Source: Hormiphora californensis
Taxonomy: Eukaryota; Ctenophora; Tentaculata; Cydippida; Pleurobrachiidae
NCBI GenBank assembly: GCA_020137815.1
Contig: CM035361.1
Span: 3,448,845 to 3,512,844 of the forward strand
Direction: 5' to 3'
Length of the DNA: 64,000 nucleotides
Shown here: one piece after another, positions 1 to 11,357 of the stretch
How the letters are laid out: each line of letters opens with the position of its first letter
Position numbering within the stretch: position 1 is the first letter of the stretch
Made by a program: the position numbers and the translations under genes
The notes under the pieces: model-generated
What the model saw: only the letters and a program-made list of their open reading frames with translations
What the model was told of the DNA's origin: nothing
Databases searched by the model: none

Positions 1-1562
1 CCCCACTAACACCCCTCTCCTCCCCAGATATTCGTGGTCCCCTCGCCCCCACTAACACCCCTCTCCTCCCCAGATATTCATGGCCCCCTCGCCCCCACTA
101 ACACCCCTCTCCTCCCCAGATATTCGTGGCCCCCTCGTCCCCACTAACACCCCTCTTCTCCCCAGATATTCGTGGCCCCCTCGCCCCCACTAACACCCCT
201 CTCCCCCCAAGATATTCGTGGCCCCCTCGCCCCCACTAACACCCCTCTCCTCCCCAGATATTCGTGGCCCCCTCGCCCCCACTAACACCCCTCTCCTCCC
301 CAGATATTCGTGGCCCCCTCGCCCCCACTAACACCACTCTCCTCCCCAGATATTCGTGGCCCCCTCGCCCCCTCTAACACCCCTCTCCTCTCCAGATATT
401 CGTGGCCCCCTCGCCCCCACTAACACCCCTCTCCTCCCCAGATATTCGTGGCCCCCTCGCCCCCACTAACACCCCTCTCCTCCCCAGATATTCGTGGCCC
501 CCTCGCCCCCACTAACACCCCTCTCCTCCCCAGATATTCGTGGCCCCCTCGCCCCCACTAACACCCCTCTCCTCCCCAGATATTCTTGACCCCCTCGCCC
601 CCACTAACACCCCTCTCCTCCCCAGATATTCATGGCCCCCTCGCCCCCGCTAACACCCCTCTCCTCCCCAGATATTCGTGGCCCCCTCGCCCCCACTAAC
701 ACCCCTCTCCTCCCCAGATATTCATGGCCCCCTCGCCCCCGCTAACACCCCTCTCCTCCCCAGATATTCATGGCCCCCTCGCCCCCGCTAACACCCCTCT
801 CCTCCCCAGATATTCGTGGCCCCCTCGCCCCCACTAACACCCCTCTCCTCCCCAGATATTCGTGGCCCCCTCGCCCCCACTAACACCCCTCTCCTCCCCA
901 GATATTCGTGGCCCCCTCGCCCCCACTAACACCCCTCTCCTCCCCAGATATTCATGGCCCCCTCGCCCCCACTAACACCCCTCTCCTCCCCAGATATTCG
1001 TGGCCCCCTCGCCCCACTAACACCCCTCTCCTCCCCAGATATTCGTGGCCCCCTCACCCCCACTAACACCCCTCCCCTCCCCAGATATTCGTGGCCCCCT
1101 CGCCCCCACTAACACCCCTTTCCTCCCCAGATATTCGTGGCCCCCTCGCCCCCACTAACACCCCTCTCCTCCCCAGATATTCGTGGCCCCCTCGCCCCCA
1201 CTAACACCCCTCTCCTCTCCAGATATTCGTGGCCCCCTCGCCCCCACTAACACCCCTCTCTCCTCCCCAGATATTCGTGGCCCCTTCGCCCCCACTAACA
1301 CCCCTCTCCTCCCCAGATATTCGTGCCCCCCTCGCCCCCACTAACACCCCTCTCCTCCCCAGGTATTCGTGGCCCCCTCGCCCCCACTAACACCCCTCTC
1401 CTCCCTTGGTATCCAAGACACCTCACACTCGCGGCCTTCGTTTGGCGCGCTTCGCGCGCCGGCAAGGGAGGGGTAACTTCGTTACCAATCTCCTCCCCAG
1501 GTATTCGTGCCCCCCTCGCCCCCACTAACACCCCTCTCCTCCCCAGATATTCGTGGCCCCCT
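1..1562 (+). repeat. 46-bp minisatellite carrying a 3' splice site
   Basis: About 33 near-identical 46-bp units run from the window edge to the first visible RIN-like exon. Successive copies of ACTAAC lie 46 bp apart. Each unit holds a branch-point-like CACTAAC, a pyrimidine tract (CCCCTCTCCTCC) and CCAG, which is a complete 3' splice site, followed by ATATTCGTGGC. Units differ by single bases, for example TTCATGG for TTCGTGG. A 90-bp unrelated stretch at about 1406-1497 with a GC-rich hairpin interrupts the array. The last unit runs into coding sequence at 1547. Because 46 is not a multiple of 3, use of upstream acceptors would shift the frame. Confidence 0.95.
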
Positions 1563-4500
1563 CGCCCCCACTGACTCCAGAAAGTGCCGACGAGGAGGAA
1601 GCCCTGGTAGATCTGGGGAGTTGTACTGGATCAATTTACAGTAGCAGGACGAGTTTTGAGGACCAATTGAGGAGACAGCGGCAACCGACCCGCGCTGGAA
1701 GACCTTCATCTGTTATGGACAAGGTATTAATTTTAATTGATTAATTTTAATTGATATATTATGTTAATTGATTAGATAATTTCTCCTCACTCATTGCGGG
1801 ACACGGAGAAAGAGAGGTTCGAACAAAGCAAAAAGCTCGTTACCAATACATTTCTCCTCACTGTCATCGTCTCGGAAGTACTAATCAGAAATTGTGATAG
1901 GTGACAACTTAATTACTCTTTTGAGCTGCACTACAGCCGTCTCGCACTCAGTTGTCATCTAGCAGAGCTCTGCAATAGCTTATAATGATCCGTATTTGGC
2001 TCCTTTTTTGTAGTAATGACAGATAAATTGACAGCTCTTTATTATATGGTATAGATGAGCTATTAGATGAAAGAGATTGGCTCTTGATTGAAAGAAATTT
2101 TGATTGAAAATTGACAAGATGTCTCGCATAATTATGTCCGCATATTCAATGGTAAAGTTAAAAGTTGATATATTGTCATGATGATAGTTAAAACTGAATT
2201 TCCCTTAGCTAGTCTAATTAAGCTGCTAATTATTATAATCAAGTTGCTAATTAGTCTAATTAAGTTGCTAATTAGTCTAATTATCTCAACAGATGAAATC
2301 CCGGGTATTCAAGTCAGATCGAAGTGTCAGGCAATCCACACGTGCCAAACTATGTCAGAAACTATCTCCCCATGTACTCCGGCTAACAGGTATACAATGA
2401 ACCTCCCCTATACTGACATTGACGTTCTTTTAGGTTAAAGCGATCAACAGATTAGCAAAGGGTGCTAAAACAGACAAACTGACAAGACCAAGGACTCCAT
2501 GAAGAACGGACAAACTGACGAACAGAGAACGGTCAAAGTGACGAACAAAGAACGGACAAACAGAGAAAGTGACAAACACGAAGATAGGACGAGTAACATG
2601 ACAAGTGACAAATACTGTAGATAATACTGACTGTTTTATAATTATATGTTGGACAATGACGCTGTACAAACTTGAAAACTTTTGTACGATACTTTTAGTT
2701 ATATTTTGAACCTAATTTGTTGTTTAAATACTTTGATCATGTTAATCTAAAAGGGTTTACAAGTTACAACTCCAATATCTTGACCAAACAACACCAATAC
2801 ATATCTTCAGATCTCCAGGATTTCACCTTCGCCACACGTGTAGGAACATTTGTTAGTTTTGTGAAACAGCAACATTACCGCTCCCCAGAGAAACTGCTCA
2901 GCCAAATTCGGGAATTCATGTGCGACATCAAGGTGAGTTATTATAATTTGTATGAGTTATGATTATGACGTCATCGCTGGATATAAATACTTCCAAGTTT
3001 GTTGTAGCAGTGAAAACATCAATAATTGTTCTGACAAAAGTACAAAATTACAAAAAAAAACCACCTAAATATTTTGCATCGTCGTTTTTTTTTCTACAAC
3101 ACGCATTTTTCCGAGGTTATTTAATTTTACTAACCCATCCCCTCTGCAGTGTGAGATGTTGAGCTACAAAAGCGACGAACTGGAGGAGATGGTTGGCAAG
3201 GTCCAAAGAAAATCTGCCACACCACCCAAGATAAACGATATTGTAGAGGGTGAGTTATATTAACTAGGGTCCGATGTCTGTATTGGTGTCTGTAAAGAAT
3301 AACTCGAATTAATTGGATCTATATAAGGGACAGCTCCCAATCTTTGCAACAAGCTAATGTGTCCCAAATAGGGTCCTCTGAGTTTTTTAACGGCTAACCA
3401 CTCCCCTCCCTATGCAGGTATTCTAGTGCGGTCTGTTATTTGGCCCCTCCGACCCTGCATCACGAAACTTCTCCACGAGCACTACCAGAACGATGCAGAG
3501 TACCTGCAGCAGTGCATGACAGTTGCCCTCACCAAGTCAAAGGAAGAGTTGGGTGAGTTCATGCACGTGCAGTTGCGCCGCGCACAGATCAGTGAGATCT
3601 GAAGAATCGAGCTGCATTTTAAATTGACAAAAAACAACCCCGATTTTTATGAAACTCTGACAGAATGTTTTTTTATGTGTCTAATATTGGATTCATAAAA
3701 TCATTTTTTTAGCCACAAGAGCTGAATGAGTGGGGCTCCGTCATACTGATATTGGCTGTGCGGGTGGTCAATATGACGGAGCACCGGTTACTAGCTATAA
3801 ACCGTGGGAAGGGGGGGGGTGGTTACAAACTAGAAGGGGGGGTATAAAAGTTTTATTACGGCATTATCACCACCCACGAAGATATTTGTTGCTGTAGCCT
3901 GTATGATTCATAAAACTATCTTATATATATTCATTTTTTGCAGGAATTTAACTTCATGCTCACAGTTTAAGTTAAATTCCTGCAAAAAGATTGAATAATA
4001 TATTTTCTTTAACCCTCCCCCTTTTATTTCCTCGCAGGAATTAACGAGTCACTCTTCTGTGGGGAGGAGCTGGATTGGAGTCGAGCAGTTCAATGCCTCC
4101 AGGACATACCAAACCACTACAGTCCAATTAAAAAGTTGGAGAGATTGTTGGCGTGTGTCAACAGTATCTATGCTATAGTTCGAGGTGAGTAATCAAACTA
4201 AAACATGACCTAATTAACATATTAGTGACTCACTAATAGGTTAATTAGGTCATGACCTATTAGTGAGTTGCAAAACCAGTTAAAACCATGAGTCCTCCCT
4301 GTGTCGAACAGCTGGGAAGCAGAGATGCCCCAACAAGGGTCCCACCCAAGATCATAAGTACAGTCGGACCCCGATTTAACGGCATCCTCGGGGGAAGGGT
4401 TTTGTCCGTTAAATCGGGGTGTCCGCTAAATCGGGTTTCAAATACTGTTATTTTCGGCCTATATCGGGGGAAGATTATGCTGCCGTTAAATCGGGGTGCC

Positions 4501-5632
4501 GCTAAATCGGGGGCCGCTAAATCGGGGTCCGACTGTAACAAGATCATTTAATTGAATAACAAGATCAATTAATTAACTGTATTTCAGAACAAAATTTGGT
4601 TAAACGTGGCAGGGCTCGGTCTATGGGTGCAGATGAGTTTCTACCAATTTTCATCTACGTTCTGGCACTCAGTGGGCTCAACAATGCAGGTATAGGTTTA
4701 TAACAACTGCAGACTCAATTATAATTAACTCAAAATAATTAATTAACTAGTAAATTGACAGTTAATTAATTAATTAACACCCGTAATTATCCTCAGAACA
4801 AGAGATTATGTGTATGCAGTATCTCCTGGAACCGTCTCTTCTAATCGGGGAACCTGGCTATTACCTAACCTCTCTTGCATCTTCTACCATCTTACTAAAA
4901 AGCCTGAAATTTGATTGCCCCGCCCAGGTTCTACCGACTATGGGTGAGTTATGTATGCTCTGTAGAGCTTTAATAATAGTCTTCTATATTGTTTCTTTTT
5001 TGCCGGGCTCTTATAATAGGTGTATACAGTCGAACCTTGAATATCGATTCACCCCTTAGTTGCCAAGTTTTCCCTCTATCCGATCCCATAGTTTTGATTA
5101 ATTAACTAATTAACTAATTAAGAACCATGTTTGATATCTCTCTCCAGGTCACCTCCAGAGCATGATTCAGATTCACTGTACGGATATGACTGACATCGCT
5201 TACAAAACTGTACCAGTCAATCAAAGCACCACAACGGCAGATCTGATGCATTCTCTGGCGGCTAAATTCCGATTGGAATCAGAAATCGAGGTGAGAAGTT
5301 AAATTTATTTTCCTGTCAGAGCATTGGCATGACAGGGTTTTTTTCAAAGCTTAAGAAAGATGTAAGTTTATAGTCACACAACATCCTTTGAACAAAACAT
5401 TCCTCCACCCGCCACAATTCCCCTTCTAAGCATGACCCCTAACACACACCCCCCTCCCCAGGAGTACGGTCTATTCAAAGTAGAGGATGGAGAAGAGATC
5501 CTCCTTGATCCCGCAGATTGTCCTCAGTTTGTTAAAAATCAGTGGCTGGTTGAGAGCCTGGAGAAGGATATCAACTCACATTTCACTTTTCACCGGTTAC
5601 GTAGCGGCTCCGGCAAGAGAGGTGGATCATGA
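1547..5632 (+). CDS. RIN/sprint-like Rab5 guanine nucleotide exchange factor, 3' part (10 exons)
   Basis: Exons join in frame: 1547-1723, 2293-2389, 2811-2932, 3150-3249, 3418-3552, 4038-4184, 4588-4689, 4797-4943, 5148-5290, 5462-5632 (TGA), giving 446 residues. The first exon start is the least certain; upstream exons are outside the window. A RIN-homology-like helical region (exons 2-5) precedes a VPS9 domain in exons 5-7. It contains GADEFLP and GYYLTSL, which keep the Asp/Pro and Tyr/Thr known from VPS9 catalysis of Rab5 exchange. A Ras-association domain follows (exons 8-10, HLQSMIQIHCTD through FVKNQWLVE). VPS9 followed by a C-terminal RA is the RIN order, so the inferred role is activating Rab5 on early endosomes downstream of Ras. 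An SH2 domain would be expected upstream. No canonical poly(A) signal was found after the stop. Confidence 0.88.
3934..3990. repeat. hairpin that mimics the next 3' splice site
   Basis: In the intron before the exon at 4038, TTTTTGCAGGAATTTAACTT is followed 14 bp later by its reverse complement. The left arm looks like the true acceptor of that exon (CTCGCAG then GAATTAACG), so it is a decoy acceptor that can be hidden in a stem. Confidence 0.6.
4361..4535. mobile_element. pogo/Tigger-like inverted-repeat MITE (AACGG variant)
   Basis: This 175-bp element begins CAGTCGGACCCCGATTTA, ends with the complement, and is flanked by TA on both sides, as for Tc1/mariner-pogo insertions. It has no coding capacity. 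Internally it repeats the phrase CCG(T/C)TAAATCGGGG. It lies in a RIN-like intron. Relatives are at about 29670, 31385, 35268, 37142, 47057, 47961, 53270, 54841 and 60484, with fragments at about 5027 and 61014. Confidence 0.8.
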
Positions 5633-7018
5633 GAATATATAATACCTGAAATATATTGAATGTTGGTTGTTCAGCTTTGAGAGAATTGAGCGGTTTTTTA
5701 AACTTTAATATTGGTGTGGTGGGCGGTGTGGTGATGAAAAAGAGAAATCGGAAGACTCTAATTATTGAAATTATTTTTTATGAAGTTGAGATCTGAGATG
5801 GTCATAGTACAAACTAAAATAACCGAACTTCTAAGAACGATAACGTGAGAGAGAATATAAAAAACAGCAAGTGATTACTATTATAGTTTTACTTTTTACC
5901 AGAATCGATTCCTTAAAGTTAACCACACAGGGATAAAGTTAGACAATGAACGCGATGACAATTTTAGGACTGAAGGGAGTCAATTATTTTATGTAGAGAG
6001 AAGGAGAGAAATTAGGAATTGTTGTTTTATAAGATGAATCATCAGGCACCGGATTATGGCTGGATAATTTTCCGATTCAAAATATTTTCTGTCAAGGTCC
6101 GGTTACACTGACACACGCGTACATACACGCGTACATACATTAAACACAAACGTAACTGGGCTTCATCAGCGCGTTATGTGCAACCTCGACGGAAAACATT
6201 TCGAATCAGACATCCAGGCCGGGTATTAGCCGTGTAATTATCAAGGCTACATGTGTTGTATGGTATATATTGTGTTATATTGTTTATACTTTCCTTTACG
6301 ACTGCATAACGTCATACGTGTGCTGTCACAAATAACTCATCGTGTTTTGTACTTTGTCCAGGATATTAATGAACAAGACCAACGGAGGGGGCTTCGTTAG
6401 GGTCAGCACACACCTACGACAAAATCAAACCCAGACACACCAGCGCTGTTAAAATTTCTCTCCCCAATTCTCACAGTTACAATCTTGCGTACGTCATTTT
6501 GTCATCCAACGCGACATGTTAACAGTGTCAAAATGGCGCGCGAGATTGTGACTGTGAGAATAGAGAAGACAGAATTTTAACACTGGTTGAGTAATGATCG
6601 ATCGGATGTAATGAGGCCTCTATGCTCAAGGCGGGGAAGACCTAAATTACATATGGGATCGAATTTCTCGATATGAAAAAGCTCTTTCATTATATGATTA
6701 TATGTAAGGTCTCTCAGCTCCTGCTGCTTCTGCTACTATTACATTTCCTAGCTTCTGTGACATTTCGCCTATATTTTCAAGAACAAATCATGATTTTCTG
6801 GTGACGAACTATATTATAGACTGAGACATTATCGCTGTAATTGTATTATCATAATATAATAGACGTCGCGTACAGACGTTATAAAGTCGTAGTCAGACTT
6901 TTGATGACGTCTTATAGACGTACTAAAGACGCCGTATCTTAATTACAGATTGTGATAAAGACGTGATACAGATGTATCAAACGTAATAAAGACGCCGTAT
7001 CAGACGTGTCTGGCTTGA
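5633..7018. other. intergenic stretch without a supported gene
   Basis: No convincing exon was seen. It contains a degenerate foldback at about 6052-6232 whose arms share TTTTC.GATTC.AAATATTTTC-like sequence, and a copy at about 6404-6600 related to the short element at 20295, sharing GTCAGCACACACC and CAGCGCTG. At 6838-7010 is a loose array of AAAGACG, TAGACG and CAGACG words that resembles the arms of the foldback at 38562. Confidence 0.5.
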
Positions 7019-7035
7019 TATAGAGGCTTTTATAA

Positions 7036-7165
7036 ACTTCAGGTTGCCATGCTACGCAGTCTGTCTTACGCTCGCCCTTCGGGCTCGCGTAAGCTCACAC
7101 CGGGCCTTCGGCCCGGTGTGACTGTGAGAGCTGACAGACAAGGAACATGTCAAACTTCAGGTTGC
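7036..7165. repeat. twin GC-rich hairpins between 13-bp direct repeats
   Basis: Two back-to-back stems with TTCG-type loops, about 7065-7093 and 7095-7121 (perfect 11-bp stem CACCGGGC with loop CTTCG), lie between two copies of AACTTCAGGTTGC at 7036-7048 and 7153-7165. The direct repeats look like an insertion scar. 7166-7498 holds no clear gene; its end resembles the flank upstream of the second zinc-finger gene (13905-13980). Confidence 0.7.
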
Positions 7166-7507
7166 TCTCTTTCTACTCCTAAATTTAATTGCAGTCGTTC
7201 ACTTCCGGCTAGGCTGCTAGTACTAGTATTATTGCATTTATGGTATGGTATTACACACTCATATCTCTGTTATACAATTTGTGGCTGCTATATAGTCAGT
7301 GCGATGCAGCTGGTCAGTGACCCCTCTCGGAGAGGGCCTCTCCTCTTACGCGAGAAAGGGCCAGCTTGACAGGATGAAATGACATTTAATTACTTCATTA
7401 GTTAATGATAGATTTGTTACATAATTCGATTGTGCTGGATGTTGATATCGTGCTTGCATATGTGATCTTATAAAATGCGCTTTGGGCCAGTTTACCTTTG
7501 CTAAACC

Positions 7508-8172
7508 TTGGTGACATAGACACCATGCGCGACCCAGATTGAGCTCACACACAGGTGTCTGCTCCGCCTCAAAAAGGGTCGTTTCTTTCAAGGGATGTTG
7601 CACGCGATCCACTGGACCGATTTGCATCCGGTTTGTTGCAAAAGACTACAAATGATCCTAATATACTGGAAAATACCCGAGAAGTTTGTTTGTCAACAGG
7701 AAGTGGGTCAAAATTGACACTGAAGTCAAACCTATAATCTGGCTTCCGAGAGTTTCTGCACTACGCCCATGCGATTTAGAAGATATTGGGAGATATGTTG
7801 ATGCAATTAGCATCAGCTATTAATGCCGGGTATTTTCCAGTACTCACAAGAGTTCAATCTATCTTCTGATACCCTCAGATTCATTCTACACCGTCTGGGA
7901 GTGGTGCAAAAAGGCTCGGAAGCCAGATTATAGATTTGACTTCAGTGTCAATTTTTACCCACTTCCTGTTGACAGACAAACTTCTCGGGTATTTTCCAGT
8001 AAACTAGGACCAATTTGTAGTCTTTTGCGACAAACCGGATGCAAATCGGTCCAGTGGATCACGTGCAATTTGGCCTTTTTTAGGGGGCGGAGCGGACACC
8101 TATCATGTGCGAGCTGGATCTCGGTCGCTGCGCGACCTCGATCTCGCACGCACTAGGTGTCAATGTCACCAA
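7508..8172. mobile_element. Mutator-like foldback element with 9-bp target duplication
   Basis: This 665-bp element has arms of about 240 bp around a loop of about 170 bp. It starts TTGGTGACATAGACACC and ends with the near complement. The 9-bp duplication TGCTAAACC lies at 7499-7507 and 8173-8181. Long arms with a 9-bp duplication fit a non-autonomous Mutator-like element; no transposase is present. It sits just before the pyrimidine tract and AG at 8204 that lead into the first zinc-finger gene. A very short relative is at 60608. Confidence 0.82.
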
Positions 8173-8205
8173 TGCTAAACCTTCTTCCTTCCCCTATTTA
8201 GCAGA

Positions 8206-11200
8206 ATGGAACTAAGAAAGCAACCAACCAGGGCAACCCGAAAGTGTAAAGCTAAAACTGCACCTGACGGTGTACAGTGGCAAGATGAGAATGACGCTGA
8301 CTTTTCTCCGAGACCTTTCTTAAAAACTGAGCAGATTCCTGAACTTGAACTCCATCCACCAGTGAAAACAGAACCAACAGAATTGGATGGCGAAGTGTAC
8401 TCTCAAGTTAATCCGATGTGTATGAAATGCGAGCTGGGGCTCTTCGACGAAACTTAAATCACACTTAATAAATAAGCTCTCTTTAGAGTTACACAAGGAA
8501 AATTTTTCAGACTTGTCTCGAGAAGGGTGTCGTCGAACGCTTTCCAAAACCTCACTTTAGGTCCTTGGTGTGAACCACGTGTATACCACGTGAAGCCCCG
8601 GATCACCCCTCGTGTATGGGTGTAAAAAACCAATCAGGGGATCGAAACTGGACACGTGATAGGATTTCCATTACATGGGTTTACACAGGCGTCAATTTGG
8701 TCACGTGTAGGGTTCACCAGCCAATAGTGTTAGCGAGATATCACACCAGATTGGTGGTGAAGAAGAAGTTTGACTTCCATTTCTCAAGATTCAAGAAATT
8801 TCAAATCTTCAAAACTCTGTGTACTCTTACAGTAGCTGGCAATGAATGTTATAGCGGACAAATAGAGATCTAACAATGGTTGTTCATTATGAAAAATCAA
8901 TAAACCTATACACTAATAACTTGCAATATTATTTAGGCCGGATAAGATGAATAGATAGGCTGCTAGATGAAGAGATAAACAGTGAAAGTATAGTAGTAGT
9001 TCACTGTTCATCTTGTCCTGCCAGAAGGAAAACAAGTGAATTCATCCACATCTTTTCTGACTGTGAGAGTCTAATACAGATGGTGTATGCAGTATGGGCT
9101 TGGCTGAAACCCCAAACTAGTGCCTCAATATTGTAGTTGAGTAGAGATAGCTAACTGGGGGACAAGGAGTGCCATTTTATCTTTTTTCTACATGCGAGAA
9201 GCAAAATATACACTGTTTTGTAGCATCTTTTACTTGCCAGAGCTGTCTTGTCTACCATTAAGTCTCCTCTGGAGGAGACTTAACAAACCTCACTTTTCTC
9301 GATATTTGAGTGAGATATTGCGTGAACTATGACGTCATTGTCGCTTCAATTTGGCCCAAATCACGTGATTTTACCACGTGATTAGGGGGTTACGCAAGGT
9401 TTGGAGAGCTTGTGTAAAACTTCACTTACTACCCCTCAATTTTCACTAAGCAAGATTTCTAAAAAGTTTCGTCGACACAAACCATGCTTAAGGGGTGTGA
9501 AAATCAATTAGAAGGTGTGAAAGGAGAGTTACGCAACGTTTTTAAGTGTGTTTAAAGTTTCGTCGAAGAGCCCCTGGACGTTGATTGTAAAAACGAACCT
9601 GGTATATTAACTCTTAAAACGGAGCCAGTTGACCCTGAACATTTGGGTGGATTTACCGACTGTGATACCTTTGAACCAACTGAAGTTCCTTCCCCTGTTC
9701 CTGATATTTCTAAGAAATCGTCTCATTCATTGTTTAAAAACGGTAAGTGCATCAATTTTTATTTGGATCAGATTTAGTTAAAATATTCGGCTTCACTCTG
9801 TTCTACATTTTACTTTCTGTATCTTCTTTTTCTGTAAGTGTATCTGATTTTATTTTCAGGCAAAGAAGATCAGACAGTCTCAAAAAGAGCTCGCCCTCCC
9901 GTGCGCTATTATGATACAGATTCTATGAGCGGATCTCTCAGCGATTCTCTAAGTGATTCTAACAGCGATTCTCTCAGTGATTCTCAAGCAGAACCAATCA
10001 TCCATCATGGAGAACGGGCTTACAAATGTAAGGAATGTGGACAAGGATTTGCTGAACCTAGACAATTAAAAAAACACTTAAATATGGGTATTCATACAGG
10101 TAAATAAGGCTCTAAATTTGGTGACATACATTATCTTAGACTTTTACAGACACATGTGTGAGATCAAAGTCCCTCTCTTTCTCTTCCCCTCCTTTCGCAT
10201 TATATCATATATGTTCATAATAAAATAACAGAACCAATTGAATCCACATTGAATCCACATTAATACTACAAATTTGGATTCAATTGGTATAGCATATCTA
10301 AATGTTTAACTATTCGAGCTATAAATTCTAGATGTCATTTTGTTTCAGGTGGAAAAAAAGAAAACAGATCAGCTGATGGTGGTTCAAAATGTCTTCCAGG
10401 TTCAAGTAGAAAAAGGGTTCGCGAACGGCGTCATAAATGTATGGAGTGTGAAAAAGGGTTTACTACTAGCAAAGACTTACAGCGTCATATGGTTACCCAT
10501 ACTAAAGAGCGACCCTACAAATGTAAGGACTGTCAAAAGGGATTTACTCAACAGGGACACCTCAAACGACACATTTCGACGTTCCATATAACTATTGAGC
10601 GGCCATTCAAATGCAAGGAGTGTGGGAAATTGTTTAACAAGTCTGAACAGTTGAAAAATCACGAGTACATTCATACCGGAAACTGGCCTTACAAATGCAA
10701 GGACTGTGGGAAAGGGTTTAGCCAAACTGGAACCCTCAAATGTCATGAGCGGACTCATACAGATGATCGTCCCTACAAATGTAAGGAATGCGAGAAAAGT
10801 TTTTTCGAATACATACATCTCAAAGAGCACATGTTTAACCATACTGGAGACTGGCCTTTCAAATGTAAGGAGTGCGGAAAAGGTTTTCTTCGAATTGGAC
10901 ACGTCAAACGGCACATGATGACCCATACTGGAGAAAGGCCCTTCAAATGTAAGGTGTGTGGAAAAGCGTTCGCTGAGTCTTTCAGCTTGAAAAAGCACAA
11001 TTATATTCATACTGGCGAGCGACCACTGAAATGTAAGGAGTGTGGAAAGGGTTTTATCGAATCTCAAAATCTCAAACGTCACATGGTAATCCATTCTGGA
11101 GAAAAATAATTTAAATGTAAGGTTTGTCGAAAAGCGTTTCCTCAGTCTGAAGCCTTGAAAGAGCACAGTTACATCCACACTGGAGACTGGCCTATCAAAT

Positions 11201-11280
11201 GTAAGGTGTGTGGAAAAGGTTTTCTTCAAATTGAACACCTCAAACGACACATGGCGATCCATGATACTAGAGAAAAGTAA
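8206..11280 (+). pseudogene. C2H2 zinc-finger gene A, broken by a transposon and a stop codon
   Basis: Exon 1 starts at ATG 8206 (MELRKQPTRATRKCKAKTAP). It is split after codon CTG at 8434-8436 by the element at 8437-9573, resumes at 9577 and ends at 9742. Exon 2 is 9860-10099 and exon 3 starts at 10349. The N-terminal part has repeated sumoylation-type motifs (FLKTE, PVKTEP, LKTEPVDPE) and an acidic SDS-rich tract (SLSDSLSDSNSD). One finger is in exon 2 and eight in exon 3, with CXXC-HXXXH spacing and TGE/GDRPFKCKECGKGF linkers. A TAA at 11107-11109 replaces the expected Pro codon of a linker, and two more fingers follow in frame to 11280. The role would be sequence-specific DNA binding in the nucleus. 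Without the insertion the frame is open from exon 1 into exon 2. The paralog at 13982 has the uninterrupted exon 1 sequence. Confidence 0.85.
8437..9573. mobile_element. PIF/Harbinger-like inverted-repeat element inside a coding exon
   Basis: The 1137-bp insertion has terminal repeats GGGCTCTTCGACGAAACTT and its near complement AAGTTTCGTCGAAGAGCCC. A 3-bp duplication CTG flanks it (8434-8436 and 9574-9576). The 3-bp duplication and GGG-start termini suggest PIF/Harbinger, but no transposase ORF is present. The paralogous gene reads straight through GAGCTGGACG, which is the empty site. It introduces a stop at 8455-8457. Confidence 0.82.
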
Positions 11281-11357
11281 CATGGGTGAAATGATACAAA
11301 TGTAAGGAGTGTGGGAAACGCGAACGGTTTATTTTTTTCTGGACACCTCTAATCTTT

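Noticed and set aside
1-1562. CRISPR-like array
   Set aside because: Units are adjacent and near-identical with no variable spacers, and the genome is eukaryotic.
10477-11283. 268-residue minus-strand frame opposite the zinc fingers (also 19372-20067)
   Set aside because: Antisense shadow of the repeated finger codons.
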